Shown one piece after another: positions 25,985 to 35,219 of a stretch of DNA of 64,000 nt. How positions within the stretch are numbered: the stretch's first letter is position 1; each line of letters opens with the position of its first letter. The notes under the pieces are model-generated. The model saw nothing but the letters and a program-made list of their open reading frames with translations. It was not told the DNA's origin and searched no databases. The stretch spans positions 53,367-117,366 of the forward strand of contig JAFWIQ010000010.1 in assembly GCA_017511865.1 (NCBI GenBank), read 5' to 3'. The position numbers were made by a program, and so were the translations under genes. The DNA comes from Candidatus Saccharimonadota bacterium. Its GTDB lineage: Bacteria; Patescibacteriota; Saccharimonadia; Saccharimonadales; Saccharimonadaceae.

Positions 25985-26239
25985 CTATTTCTTCCATCTT
26001 TTGAGTGTTGGGAAGATTTTTGTGCAGTATTCTCGCATTTGTTCGTTCGTCATGCCGGCCTGTTCGCCAAATTGGGAACATTTCTCGATATATTCTTCCA
26101 TGGAACACTTATCAAGAAATTCGCCGTCTTTATAGCACCATTTACAATAATCTTCATTTTTGCTGCCGTCCTTTTCGGTGGCAAACATATCTTCCGAGGT
26201 TAGTGGCATTGCACAACTTTGGCAAATTTTCTGTTCCAT
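25985..26239 (-). CDS. Small zinc-ribbon protein
   Basis: 84 residues from the ATG at 26239 (MEQKICQSCAMPL) with AAGGAG 6 bp upstream. C-x2-C (CQSC) and C-x2-C (CKWC) are spaced like the putative zinc-ribbon family of small bacterial proteins (Zn_ribbon_2 type), with two further Cys in the helical C-terminus. Cytoplasmic; partner unknown. A TATAAT near 26266 serves as promoter. Confidence 0.7.
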   Translation of the reverse strand: MEQKICQSCAMPLTSEDMFATEKDGSKNEDYCKWCYKDGEFLDKCSMEEYIEKCSQFGEQAGMTNEQMREYCTKIFPTLKRWKK

Positions 26240-26350
26240 AAATAGCTCCTTGTTTATTGTTTCTATTATAACATTTTGAGTCAATTGGCTTTCGGAGCTA
26301 GGCTTACTCAGTTATTGACGTCTGCTTGATTCGCCCAAGTTGCATAAGAT

Positions 26351-26376
26351 AAAAAGCACCCTTTAGGGTGCTTTTT
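26351..26376. terminator. Bidirectional terminator
   Basis: AAAAAGCACCC (26351-26361) and GGGTGCTTTTT (26366-26376), loop TTTA. It lies between two divergent genes (the zinc-ribbon gene leftward, rlmH rightward), upstream of both, and probably stops rightward read-through from the tRNA-Gln region. Confidence 0.8.
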
Positions 26377-26443
26377 GGAACGAATGTTAAAAAAATCAAA
26401 TATAAGATTGGGTGGGTTGAATACTTTTTGTTATAATTGAGAT

Positions 26444-26875
26444 ATGATAAAGATTATCGCTGGGGGAAAGAAAAATGCAGAATGGGTATCTGGGGTGATT
26501 TCTGAGTATGAGAAGAGGCTGAGGAAGCCATTTGATATCTCGTGGCAGTTTATGGATGAGGATAAATTGGCGAAGTATCTTGAAAAGTGGCCATTTGAGA
26601 CAAGAGACTTGGTAATATGTTGCGACGAGCGCGGAAAAAATATATCATCAGATGAATATTCACAGATATTGAATGGTGCATTTGTGGATGGAAAGAATGT
26701 GGTAATACTGATAGGCGGCGCATATGGATTTAGCGAAAAAGTGCGTGATGGGTCGGATTTTGTATGGAGTTTTTCTAAATTAGTGTTTCCACACATGATT
26801 GCGAGGCTAATTGTTGCGGAGCAAATATACAGAGCGCAAGAAATCATCCGTGGCGGAAAATATCACCACGAGTAA
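26444..26875 (+). CDS. rlmH: 23S rRNA (pseudouridine1915-N3)-methyltransferase
   Basis: SPOUT-family methylase acting on helix 69 of 23S rRNA. 143 residues; the knot signatures VILIGGAYGFSEKV and SKLVFPHMIARLIVAEQIYRA and the C-terminal GGKYHHE are diagnostic. TATAAT is 6 bp from the ATG, so the mRNA is leaderless. The 3' end shares a 23-bp sequence with the end of the Mur-ligase-like gene at 45.5 kb. Confidence 0.97.
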   Translation: MIKIIAGGKKNAEWVSGVISEYEKRLRKPFDISWQFMDEDKLAKYLEKWPFETRDLVICCDERGKNISSDEYSQILNGAFVDGKNVVILIGGAYGFSEKVRDGSDFVWSFSKLVFPHMIARLIVAEQIYRAQEIIRGGKYHHE

Positions 26876-26904
26876 TATTCATCTTGTGATATATCCTAAT
26901 CAAA

Positions 26905-26928
26905 AAGTGCCACCGTTTGGTGGCACTT
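26905..26928 (-). terminator. Terminator of the HTH/coiled-coil operon
   Basis: AAGTGCCACC (26905-26914) with GGTGGCACTT (26919-26928), loop GTTT. T5 follows on the minus strand. Confidence 0.75.
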
Positions 26929-26945
26929 GATGAATATGTAAGGTG

Positions 26946-27830
26946 CTAACGCCGAATGGCCCAGAAAGCCTGCTCCATGACTGGATTGTCACAGAGAAGG
27001 TTAACGTGCTCAATCTTTTCGCAGATTTTGACAAGACGCGAAAGAGTAACGATATCGCGCATCCTGAGATCGAGACATTCTTCCCTCTCGGCGATTTCAG
27101 CCTTGATGGTTTGAAAGCCTTCGTCTTCTAAGGTGAGCTCTGGGTTTTCCGGAGCCTCAATGCAACCATCCTTATAGACGCAAATAATGACTGTGCTCTT
27201 TTCTGCAATATCTTGACGCACTTTCTCGAGTATCATCTTTTTTTGATTTCGCAGACGAGCAACTTCGTTCATCTGACCAGCAATCTCATCCGCCCGAGCC
27301 GTGACTTCGTCGAACTTAAGCTGGCAGTCTCCAAGATCGTTCTTGATCTTTTCGATTCGAACCTGTAGCTCGCGAAGTTCCCCAATACACTCCCGATGCT
27401 CGGAAGAAAGCTTTTTGTGATCGGACTCAAATTGGATTATCTCGTTACTTAAATCCTCTTCTTCCTTTCTAAGCTCTAGAATGACCTTGAACTTGTCGGA
27501 TTCGTGGCCGTTTATCGCTGGTGCTTCAACCGGTTCTTTTACCGATTCTTCAATAGTTGTCGACTCACTGGATTCGTCGACAACTGGAGTGCTATCGATA
27601 AACTTGGCAGTTTTTGCCGAACCGTGCCCGCGTGGCTTTTTGCGATTGGCTTCTAGGGCTTTATATATTTCTTTGGCCCTGGAGCCATCGCCCGAACTAT
27701 AAAGTCGCTCAAGGTGTTTCTTGAACTCCTCCTCTGTACATCCGTACTTCTGCATGATATCTTCTGGGGTACATCCCCTCTTAAGAAGCACTTGAATCTT
27801 TTTCGCCGTAATAATTAACCCGTTGCTCAT
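26946..27830 (-). CDS. HTH-like plus coiled-coil protein
   Basis: 294 residues. The N-terminus (about 8-45: KKIQVLLKRGCTPEDIMQKYGCTEEEFKKHLERL) looks like a helix-turn-helix; a Lys/Ser/Glu-rich linker and a long coiled coil (about 115-215) follow, then a small C-terminal domain with several Cys. Family not recognised. It overlaps the upstream HTH gene by 4 bp and is surely coexpressed with it. A DNA-binding or structural partner role is an inference. Confidence 0.65.
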   Translation of the reverse strand: MSNGLIITAKKIQVLLKRGCTPEDIMQKYGCTEEEFKKHLERLYSSGDGSRAKEIYKALEANRKKPRGHGSAKTAKFIDSTPVVDESSESTTIEESVKEPVEAPAINGHESDKFKVILELRKEEEDLSNEIIQFESDHKKLSSEHRECIGELRELQVRIEKIKNDLGDCQLKFDEVTARADEIAGQMNEVARLRNQKKMILEKVRQDIAEKSTVIICVYKDGCIEAPENPELTLEDEGFQTIKAEIAEREECLDLRMRDIVTLSRLVKICEKIEHVNLLCDNPVMEQAFWAIRR

Positions 27831-28186
27831 TTTATCTCCTCCTCTAAAATCCCATTGTAGATTTCTAAATCTTCGATGGTCTTACTGATGCCTGCCTGCA
27901 GAGATTCTATTTCTGTCATGAGTGCGGCAAAATCCCCATTAAGCTTTGATCTGTCGACAGGCTTAACCGGAGTAAAATTGCGCCCCGAATGGTCTGCCGT
28001 GAAGTGTCTTTTGAGTAATTCCCCGCGAGTCATGTCGACCGATAAGGCAATTTCCCCAAGATGCCTGTACACGGTCGACTCTGATAAATCGTACATTTTG
28101 GCGATTTCGCCTACAGAATGGCCTTTATTGTGGAGATAAACAAAGTTCTCCATCATTTTTATGGTACGCTCGTGTTTTGTTGTCAT
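27827..28186 (-). CDS. HTH-domain protein
   Basis: 119 residues from the ATG at 28186 (MTTKHERTIK) after AAGGGGGTG. The HTH is clear: NKGHSVGEIAKMYDLSESTV then YRHLGEIA (about 22-48), resembling Trp-repressor/sigma-like or resolvase HTH folds. The C-terminal part is predicted coiled coil. With the following gene it forms a two-gene unit of possible regulators. The promoter is near consensus, so expression should be strong unless repressed. Confidence 0.7.
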   Translation of the reverse strand: MTTKHERTIKMMENFVYLHNKGHSVGEIAKMYDLSESTVYRHLGEIALSVDMTRGELLKRHFTADHSGRNFTPVKPVDRSKLNGDFAALMTEIESLQAGISKTIEDLEIYNGILEEEIK

Positions 28187-28226
28187 TTTTTCACCCCCTT
28201 GATGCAAAAAACATAAAGCTTCTCTT

Positions 28227-28255
28227 GTTATAGCATAAATCTTTGTTTCTGTCAA
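28227..28255 (-). promoter_or_regulatory. Near-consensus promoter of the HTH operon
   Basis: On the minus strand TTGACA (28250-28255) and TATAAC (28227-28232) are separated by exactly 17 bp. It is one of the few promoters here with a full -35 and a leader of more than 30 bases. Confidence 0.8.
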
Positions 28256-28297
28256 TCTTTTAGGGTTATACTACGCTATTTATGGTATAATGAACAG

Positions 28298-29368
28298 ATG
28301 AAGATATTAGGAATAGAAACTAGTTGTGATGAAACGGCGGCGGCCGTGGTTGAAGATGGAGTTTCTATTTTGTCTAATGTGGTAGTGAGTCAAATCGACA
28401 TTTTTGCAGAGTATGGTGGCGTAATTCCAGAGGTGGCGGCGAGAAGCCATCTGGAGGCAACGATGCCGGTAATAGATAAGGCCCTTAGGGACGCGTCTTG
28501 TGATTGGGATGACATCGACGCCATAGCAGTAACACATGCGCCAGGGCTGCTTGGTTCTCTTTTGATTGGGACACTGACCGCACGAACTTTAGCGATTTTA
28601 CATAATAAACCCCTATATGCCGTGCATCACCTGAAATCGCACGTGTATGCAAATTGGCTGACAGATGGGAGCGGTCTAGGCTTACCCAAATTTCCTTTAC
28701 TGGCATTGGTGATTTCGGGGGGGCATACACAAATTCTGTATATGCCAGCACATAATCAGTTTGAGATAATTGGAACTACTCGCGATGATGCGGTAGGAGA
28801 ATGCTTTGATAAGGTGGCAAAAATCTTAGGGTTGCCATATCCGGGAGGACCCAGCATCTCAAAAGCCGCCGCAGCCTATGGTGCTACTGGTCAAAATAAA
28901 AAGCTCTCTCCTGGCGATGCCGGGAAGTATCAATTCCCGCACCCAAAAGTAGAAGGGCTAGATTTTTCGTTTTCAGGACTGAAAACTGCGGTTTTGAGAG
29001 CTGTACAAAAAGAAGTGGGAGTACCGATTTCTTATCCGTCACACGAGCTTGCTAGGCTGCTAACTCCCCAGCAAGTGGTAGATTTTGCAGCATCATTCCA
29101 AAAAACAGCGGTGGATATTTTGGTGGAGAAATTAGAGGCGGCATCGAGGCAATATCGTGATATCAAATCCATAGTAGTGGCCGGTGGCGTGTCTGCAAAT
29201 GAGGTTTTGAGGGGTGCATTGCCAGGGGCATATTTCCCTGCGCCTGCGCTATCTGGAGATAATGGAGCGATGGTGGCGGCAGCGGCATACTTTGAAATTC
29301 AATCGGGGGTGAGGCCAACGGACCCGTATAAGCTGAATATTTATCCGAGAGTATCGATTGAAAATTAG
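28298..29368 (+). CDS. tsaD: tRNA N6-threonylcarbamoyladenosine transferase TsaD
   Basis: Kae1/TsaD ATPase-fold enzyme that transfers threonylcarbamoyl to A37 of ANN-reading tRNAs. 356 residues; LGIETSCDETAAAV at the N-terminus, the metal-binding pair in the HHLKSHVYANW region, VISGGHTQI, VGECFDKVAK and VVAGGVSANEVLR are all present. TATAAT is 6 bp before the ATG (leaderless). Its partners TsaB, TsaC and TsaE are not in the window. Confidence 0.97.
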   Translation: MKILGIETSCDETAAAVVEDGVSILSNVVVSQIDIFAEYGGVIPEVAARSHLEATMPVIDKALRDASCDWDDIDAIAVTHAPGLLGSLLIGTLTARTLAILHNKPLYAVHHLKSHVYANWLTDGSGLGLPKFPLLALVISGGHTQILYMPAHNQFEIIGTTRDDAVGECFDKVAKILGLPYPGGPSISKAAAAYGATGQNKKLSPGDAGKYQFPHPKVEGLDFSFSGLKTAVLRAVQKEVGVPISYPSHELARLLTPQQVVDFAASFQKTAVDILVEKLEAASRQYRDIKSIVVAGGVSANEVLRGALPGAYFPAPALSGDNGAMVAAAAYFEIQSGVRPTDPYKLNIYPRVSIEN

Positions 29369-29380
29369 GTCTATGCGTAA

Positions 29381-30340
29381 TTAGAAATTGGAAAAGTATT
29401 GAGACCAGTGGGTTTGATATTTAGTGGAAGGGTCAAAATAGAAGCCGACGGATAGTTTGGTGAAGTCGGGATTTAGGATGTTGGCGCGGTGAGCTTCTGA
29501 ATTCATCCAGGCCGCAACAGTAGTTTCGGGGGAGACAGCGGAGCTACCAACGACGAGATTCTCACCTTCAACGTAAGAGGCGCCGTTGTTGGGGCTATCA
29601 CAGGCAGTACTCCATTGGCTGCCGTCAGGACGAGTATGGGAATAGAGCCTGACGAGTTCTTCGGCCCTAGTTTCGGCGGCGCCAGCGCAAGTATCGCCCC
29701 AGGCAAGTTTATCAAGACCGTTGCGGACGCGTTCTTGGTTGACTAAGGATAAAACTTCGTATTCCCATTTGAGTTTGGGTGGCTCAACAACGGTGACTTC
29801 GATGGAATCGCGTCGGGTGCCGTCGTAGGTGCCAGCGGTAATAGTGGTGGTGCCGGTATTTTTAATCATGGGGAAGCGACAGGTGTCAGAAGAATATCCA
29901 AGCCAAGTACGTGCACTGCCGTAGAAACCAGAAATAACATCGGTATTGCTGGTCTGCCAGTACATTTCGCCAAGATCAGCAAGACCACCACCAACACAAA
30001 TGTCGTAATTGGCGGTTTGATAGATTGTGATGGACTCTTCGCCCCATAGTTCCCCGCTAGGAACAGGGGTGGAATCAACGCCGGTGACAGTGTGGACGGA
30101 AGTGACGTAAGATTTTTGTGAATCGGTGAGCTGATCCGTGGCATTGCCGGCAGCATCGATAAGATTGGGGTTGTCGATGGTTTCGCTAACTTCATCGGAG
30201 CGCTCGCCGACAACCCGGAAATCCATACCACCGTTGAGCCAGATGGCACCCGCAATAAGTACTCCGGCAATCAAAATGGCGGCCGCATTCACGGAGAGTA
30301 AGATGGTGATTTTGGTTTGCTTAAGACTTGCGGCTACCAT
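29381..30340 (-). CDS. Membrane-anchored CAP-domain (SCP/PR-1) protein
   Basis: 319 residues. An N-terminal transmembrane helix (about 11-33), a beta-rich middle region (about 95-185) like a bacterial Ig fold with two Cys, and a C-terminal CAP domain (about 195-318): LVNQERVRNGLDKL, YSHTRPDG, EGENLV, WMNSEAHRANIL and HWSQYF. The cavity His residues and Glu are kept. CAP proteins are extracellular and often bind lipids or wall components. The start overlaps the upstream gene by about 20 bp with a weak GTAGGAA ribosome site. Confidence 0.85.
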   Translation of the reverse strand: MVAASLKQTKITILLSVNAAAILIAGVLIAGAIWLNGGMDFRVVGERSDEVSETIDNPNLIDAAGNATDQLTDSQKSYVTSVHTVTGVDSTPVPSGELWGEESITIYQTANYDICVGGGLADLGEMYWQTSNTDVISGFYGSARTWLGYSSDTCRFPMIKNTGTTTITAGTYDGTRRDSIEVTVVEPPKLKWEYEVLSLVNQERVRNGLDKLAWGDTCAGAAETRAEELVRLYSHTRPDGSQWSTACDSPNNGASYVEGENLVVGSSAVSPETTVAAWMNSEAHRANILNPDFTKLSVGFYFDPSTKYQTHWSQYFSNF

Positions 30341-31667
30341 TTCCTACCACTATGGCCACTTGGCTAATTATCATTTCTATTTCCATAAGGTCTTTTTTGT
30401 CTAACAGAGATTTGGTGGCTGGTTTGCCCAGGATGACTTGGCCAATCTCGGCGCCAGAGGCGTCAGTAATGATGCCGATACGAGAAATTTCGAGTTCTTT
30501 TAATGACGCTTGGTTTAGGTGGCCAATACTTTGCCAGATGCCTCGTTCTGGTTTTTTGAGACGCTCAATGGCGATAAGGTCTTCGGCGGGAATACGATAA
30601 TCTTCAGAACCATAAAGACGACCATTGATAAGGAAGCCGACATAAGAGAAATGCATATGCTCAGCAAGAAAGCCGGAGAGGTCTTTGAGGTCGAGCCTGC
30701 GACGACTGGCGACGGAGATTTTTTTGATAATGTAGGCCATGTCAATTTGCTTTGTGAGGATGAGAGATTTGGTCATGGAGTGGAGCTCGGAGATGGCGGG
30801 AGTAAGAACCAAAACAACCGCAATCATAATAAAGTTGAGTAAAATGACCTGGAAAGAGGGGTTGGCAATTTTGAAGAGAGCCGAGAAGATAAGGTGGAAA
30901 ATGAGGAGATAAATGCTAATGGCGCTACCGATGAGAACAATGTAAGAAAGGATGCGAAGCCAATTGGTGGAGAGTGTGATGGTGCGGAATTTAAGAATAG
31001 CATAATAAAAACCGATAATGACTAGGCCGATAGTAAGTGGCCCTACCCAAATGAGGTCGTAGCGCGTAGGGGGTAAAATGATGTCGAAAACTAACGAGAG
31101 TAACCCGGTGACAACGAGGCCTACCATGAAGAAGCCGTAGCCTTTTTTCATTTTTTTGTTGGCGGTATGTTTGATCTTGTAGAGAAGAAAACCACAAAGC
31201 GCCGGAGTAATAGTACAGAAGTAAAGAGCGTAAGCAATGTAAAAGCCACGGGAAAGATTAATGGAAATACTGTTGCCAGTATTAGATAGGGTAATGTCGG
31301 AATAGAGGACGGATGGGTCATAACAGAGGATAGCAGAAAGAATGATGCCAAGAATGGCAAAAACAACAGTGCAGAGCTTGCCGGTTTTGTATTTCCAGGA
31401 AATATAGCCAAGAAGTGCGACATCCATGATGATGGCGCCAATATAAATACCTTTAACTAGCCATGGAGCAACAGCCTGCTCGGGCGCACCATTGCTTAGG
31501 GCTAGAAATACGGCAATGGAAACACCCCAAATGGTTTCACCGATTGCGGCAACCATAAACCATAGACTGTGGGTTTTTTCGGATTTGGAGCTACCGAAAA
31601 TCAGTGCCAATGCCGATAGGATAGTTAGCGTCGACACGATGGTAACTAAAATATGTATTAAATGCAT
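30321..31667 (-). CDS. 7TM sensor-like membrane protein with GAF-like C-terminus
   Basis: 448 residues. Eight or more hydrophobic helices (about 1-305) resemble the histidine-kinase N-terminal 7TM region. The cytoplasmic end (about 320-445) resembles a GAF domain (FLAEHMHFSYVGFLINGRLYG ... IGIITDASGAEIGQVILG). There is no kinase, HATPase or output domain, so it may signal through a partner or be a receptor remnant. A TATAAT and an AAGGAGGT precede the ATG. Cotranscribed with the CAP protein. Confidence 0.65.
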   Translation of the reverse strand: MHLIHILVTIVSTLTILSALALIFGSSKSEKTHSLWFMVAAIGETIWGVSIAVFLALSNGAPEQAVAPWLVKGIYIGAIIMDVALLGYISWKYKTGKLCTVVFAILGIILSAILCYDPSVLYSDITLSNTGNSISINLSRGFYIAYALYFCTITPALCGFLLYKIKHTANKKMKKGYGFFMVGLVVTGLLSLVFDIILPPTRYDLIWVGPLTIGLVIIGFYYAILKFRTITLSTNWLRILSYIVLIGSAISIYLLIFHLIFSALFKIANPSFQVILLNFIMIAVVLVLTPAISELHSMTKSLILTKQIDMAYIIKKISVASRRRLDLKDLSGFLAEHMHFSYVGFLINGRLYGSEDYRIPAEDLIAIERLKKPERGIWQSIGHLNQASLKELEISRIGIITDASGAEIGQVILGKPATKSLLDKKDLMEIEMIISQVAIVVGNGSRKS

Positions 31668-31711
31668 TTACCTCCTTCGTATGACTTTATTATAGCATAA
31701 TTTCGATATGC

Positions 31712-31739
31712 AAAAGCCCACATATGAATGTGGGCTTTT
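31712..31739. terminator. Bidirectional terminator
   Basis: AAAAGCCCACAT (31712-31723), loop ATGA, ATGTGGGCTTTT (31728-31739). It lies beyond the 3' end of the methyltransferase gene on the minus strand. Confidence 0.8.
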
Positions 31740-31748
31740 ATAAGGGGG

Positions 31749-32795
31749 TTAGATTTTGGTTAATACTACCATAACAGATAACGGTGGCTTATTGTAGGTA
31801 TCGAGCACATATTCTGCGCCGAATTTTAGACCGTCTCGCCAAAGATCGTTGCGAATGCCTTCTACGATATCGATAGCATCAGAAGCTTTCTTCGGGAGCT
31901 TCATTTCGGGCCAGCCGAAAGTTTTGACACTCCAGATGTAAGCCAAATGGGCAAGCTGCAAGTCAAAGAAGAAGCGGCCATTCGTGCGCAGTTTGTAATA
32001 GATGGGGCGAATAATTCCCTCTCTAAATTTGTCCACTGGATAGTAGGACGCAACGCCACCTAAAATAGCAAGACTAATATCATTAACGGCGGGATCTCTC
32101 AACGCCGACAAGATATCCTTGTGCTCGTATTTTAGGTTTAAGTCTGGTAGCTTTTCTGCGAATAAATCGTGAGGATTGATCGATTGATCGATGTCGTAAG
32201 CCTCAATAGCCTGCAAATTTGGCTCAAACTTAAAGCCGTGGTGACGTGCCCAAGCGAGCCGGCCAGCACCGAGATCGAGAACTTTGGATTTTTCTCCGAC
32301 GGACATGATTTCGCGATCGGTGGTTGCTAGATCAGCAACGTAGAGCTGCCGCTCGCGATTGTAGGCTACTGTAGGAGTATTACGAACAAACGAGTTGATC
32401 TCATCTTCTTCTGGAATATTGGTATCCCAATTTCCTTCCAGATCATATCCAGCGTTATAGCCAAGCTCCAGAGCTTCAGACGGAGAGGTAAACACCGAGA
32501 TGAGCCACGGGAAAAAATAATTAGACTTGGCTCCATCAAAATCAAGAATGAACTGAGCCAAACCCTCGTTGTGGTGAATCCTTTCGTAAACGAATTGCCA
32601 GATATGATCCAGATATTCCTTATCTATATCGCGGTGAGCTTCGTAGAAAACTTTTTTAATTTTCGCGGTAAGCTCGGGTGCAATCGGTATGAGATGATAC
32701 TGATGATCGGCGATATCGATATACTTAGAAAAAACTGCTTCAGGTATCTCTGCGGTTCGTTTGATAGGGTCAAACAATTCTCTGTGTCTTAACAA
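31749..32795 (-). CDS. SAM-dependent methyltransferase-like protein
   Basis: 348 residues, with a TTG start at 32795 supported by a strong AAGGAGGTG 7 bp upstream. The Rossmann motif KSKVLDLGAGRLAWARHHG (about 173-191) is followed by an acidic second strand end (AIEAYDIDQS), then LAILGGVASYYP and FFDLQLAHLAY, consistent with a class I methyltransferase. The N-terminal 150 residues are not recognised. Substrate unknown. An inverted repeat overlaps its promoter. Confidence 0.65.
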   Translation of the reverse strand: MLRHRELFDPIKRTAEIPEAVFSKYIDIADHQYHLIPIAPELTAKIKKVFYEAHRDIDKEYLDHIWQFVYERIHHNEGLAQFILDFDGAKSNYFFPWLISVFTSPSEALELGYNAGYDLEGNWDTNIPEEDEINSFVRNTPTVAYNRERQLYVADLATTDREIMSVGEKSKVLDLGAGRLAWARHHGFKFEPNLQAIEAYDIDQSINPHDLFAEKLPDLNLKYEHKDILSALRDPAVNDISLAILGGVASYYPVDKFREGIIRPIYYKLRTNGRFFFDLQLAHLAYIWSVKTFGWPEMKLPKKASDAIDIVEGIRNDLWRDGLKFGAEYVLDTYNKPPLSVMVVLTKI

Positions 32796-32830
32796 AAAAA
32801 CACCTCCTTATTAAGATGCGCCCCCTTACG

Positions 32831-32847
32831 GGGTGATTATATCACCC
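32831..32847 (-). promoter_or_regulatory. Palindrome over the -10 box of the methyltransferase gene
   Basis: GGGTGAT (32831-32837), TAT, ATCACCC (32841-32847); on the minus strand the centre reads TATAAT. A repressor binding this exact 7-bp inverted repeat would block the promoter; it could also be a hairpin ending the upstream P-type ATPase region. Confidence 0.5.
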
Positions 32848-32861
32848 TTCAAATTGGATGT

Positions 32862-35219
32862 CTAGAGAGGGCGGTGGGTGCGTTTTTTTGATAGAGACAA
32901 TATGATACGCCTGAGGAGGAAAAATATAATGTAGCCAAACAATATAATGGCAAAAACAATAACGATGCTGTTTACGGATAGAAAACCTAAATCTAGAAGA
33001 TTGCGAAATGGCGAAAATAGAAACACAACTGCTACGATACTAAAAATTGTAATAAGTAAGATTGAGCGGAACAAGTTGAGAGGCCTAGAGATTAAATAGA
33101 TAAGGGCGAAGTCAATAGCAAAAGTAATGAAGAGTGAGGATGTGAGGAGCTCGGGACGAATGAAATTTTGGGCTTCGGCGATAATTGATAATATAACCAT
33201 AGAGACAGAAATGGTGATTCCTACTGGAACAGAGTATTGGAGAATGTTTTGGACAAACCTGTTTTTGATACGAGAAGTATTGTGTTCGAGGGCGAGGACG
33301 AGACCAGGAAGACCGATGCAGGCAAAATTTAAAAGAGACATTTCGATGGGGGCGTAAGGATATTCTAGCGGGAGGATAGTAAACAACACGGCCAGAATAC
33401 TTGCATAGATGGTTTTGCTGAGAAAAAGCGTAGTGGAGCGTTCGAGGTTATTGATGGACTGACGCCCCTCGTCAATGATCGATGGGACAGCGGAAAAGTC
33501 AGAACCCAAGAGAACAAATTTGGCAGAGCGACGAGCAGCATCGGAGCCTTCACCAATGGCTATGGAACAGTCGGCTTCTTTCATGGCAAGAATATCATTG
33601 ACGCCATCCCCAGTCATGGCAACGGTTTTTCCCTGTTTTTTGAGAGCAAGAATTAGTGATTTTTTTTGAGCAGGCTTGACGCGGGTAAAGATAGCGTATT
33701 CTTTGACGAGGCGGTTGTAGTCGATGGTAGAGCCTAGGGTGGAAAGATCGATGGTGGCCAGATTGGAGACGCCAACTTTGGAAGCTATGGATTGCACGGT
33801 TTTGGGGCTATCACCAGAGATGATTTTGACCTCAACGTCGTTGTCTGCAAAATACTTAATGATGGATTTGGCGTCTTTTCTGAGGTCGTCTTCGAGAAGA
33901 GCATAGCCTAATAATTCAATATTTGACGAATTACTCATTGGAAGAGGGTATTTCTCACATTTTACGATAGCCAAAATACGATAATCCCCTTCTATGTCAT
34001 ATTTTTTATCTATGAGGAATTCGGGGGCACCCATGAGGTAAGTGGCCTTATCTGTGCGAACGCCAGAATATTTGCGGTCAGAGGAGAATGGGATGACTTC
34101 TAGAATTTGTTCTGTGGGCTCAAATTTGGCCGTTTTTAGCAGTTTTTGTTTTAAGGCGGTACTTGTGGCGTTATCGGTAGTAGAAGTGCCTAGAATAAGC
34201 TTGAGCGCGTTCTGGAGGGATTTTTCGGCTGGAGTGGTGGGGTTGGTGAGGTCGGTTGGCGAAAGTGGCTTTGAATCCTTGACAGGCACAAAATGCTTAA
34301 CGCGCATTTTGCCGGTGGTAAGAGTGCCGGTTTTATCAAGTGCGATGCAGTCGACGCGGGCTAGGGTTTCGATGGAATAGAGATCTTGGACGAGCACCTT
34401 CCTGCGACTAAGACGGATAGTGGCGAGTGCCAAAACAGAGCTAGTCAAGAGAATAAGCCCCTCTGGAATCATATTGATAAGGGCGGCAACAGTACTCGTG
34501 ACTGCCACTTCTGGCGTGGTATCGGGAACACGGAAGCGCGCCCATAAAAGAAGTGCACCGATTGGGATAAGTGCAAAGGAAATATATTTAACAATATTAT
34601 TCATGATGGCAAAAAGTTTGGAGTCGGCAGTTTTGATAGTATATGCTGCGGATTCGAGTTTGGAGACGAGGCTTTCTTGCCCGACAGCAGTTGCGGTGGC
34701 CTTGCAGGCGCCAGAAACAATAAAACTACCAGAGATAAGTTTGTCGCCTGGATGCTTTGTTATGCTATCTGATTCCCCGGTCACAAAAGATTCGTTGACT
34801 TCAATACTTCCTTCAACGATAATACTATCAACTAAAATTTGGTCACCAAGAGACAATACGAGAAGATCGCCGTCGACTATCTGCCCTTGCTCTATCTGAA
34901 GAGTCTTCCCTCCTCTGATGACGGTGGGGCGCTGTTCGGCAATTAGGCGCATCTTGTCAACGGTGCGTTTAGCGCGTATTTCGTTGATAATGCTAATTAG
35001 GGTGTTGGCGATGGCAATAAAAATAAAGAGGAGATTTTTGTAAGAACCAACCAGAAACACCATAACGGCCAAAATAAGATTGACGAGATTGAAGATGGTC
35101 AGCGTATTGCGAAGAATAATCTTGCCAGCAGAGTCGGATTTTTTATGATCTTTGTGATTGACTCTTCCCTGTTTGATTTTTGCTGCTACCTGAGCATCGG
35201 ATAGACCAGAGAGATTCAT
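32862..35219 (-). CDS. Cation-transporting P-type ATPase
   Basis: 785 residues, ten likely transmembrane helices. Actuator motif TGES (FVTGESDS), the membrane PEGL in NMIPEGLILLTSS, the phosphorylation loop DKTGTLTTGK, and the hinge TGDGVND are intact. N-terminal region short. The PEGL motif points to the P2/P3 side (Ca, Mg or similar), not heavy-metal pumps, since no CxxC or CPx motif occurs. Overlaps the upstream FemAB-type gene by 4 bp (ATGA). Confidence 0.9.
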   Translation of the reverse strand: MNLSGLSDAQVAAKIKQGRVNHKDHKKSDSAGKIILRNTLTIFNLVNLILAVMVFLVGSYKNLLFIFIAIANTLISIINEIRAKRTVDKMRLIAEQRPTVIRGGKTLQIEQGQIVDGDLLVLSLGDQILVDSIIVEGSIEVNESFVTGESDSITKHPGDKLISGSFIVSGACKATATAVGQESLVSKLESAAYTIKTADSKLFAIMNNIVKYISFALIPIGALLLWARFRVPDTTPEVAVTSTVAALINMIPEGLILLTSSVLALATIRLSRRKVLVQDLYSIETLARVDCIALDKTGTLTTGKMRVKHFVPVKDSKPLSPTDLTNPTTPAEKSLQNALKLILGTSTTDNATSTALKQKLLKTAKFEPTEQILEVIPFSSDRKYSGVRTDKATYLMGAPEFLIDKKYDIEGDYRILAIVKCEKYPLPMSNSSNIELLGYALLEDDLRKDAKSIIKYFADNDVEVKIISGDSPKTVQSIASKVGVSNLATIDLSTLGSTIDYNRLVKEYAIFTRVKPAQKKSLILALKKQGKTVAMTGDGVNDILAMKEADCSIAIGEGSDAARRSAKFVLLGSDFSAVPSIIDEGRQSINNLERSTTLFLSKTIYASILAVLFTILPLEYPYAPIEMSLLNFACIGLPGLVLALEHNTSRIKNRFVQNILQYSVPVGITISVSMVILSIIAEAQNFIRPELLTSSLFITFAIDFALIYLISRPLNLFRSILLITIFSIVAVVFLFSPFRNLLDLGFLSVNSIVIVFAIILFGYIIFFLLRRIILSLSKKRTHRPL

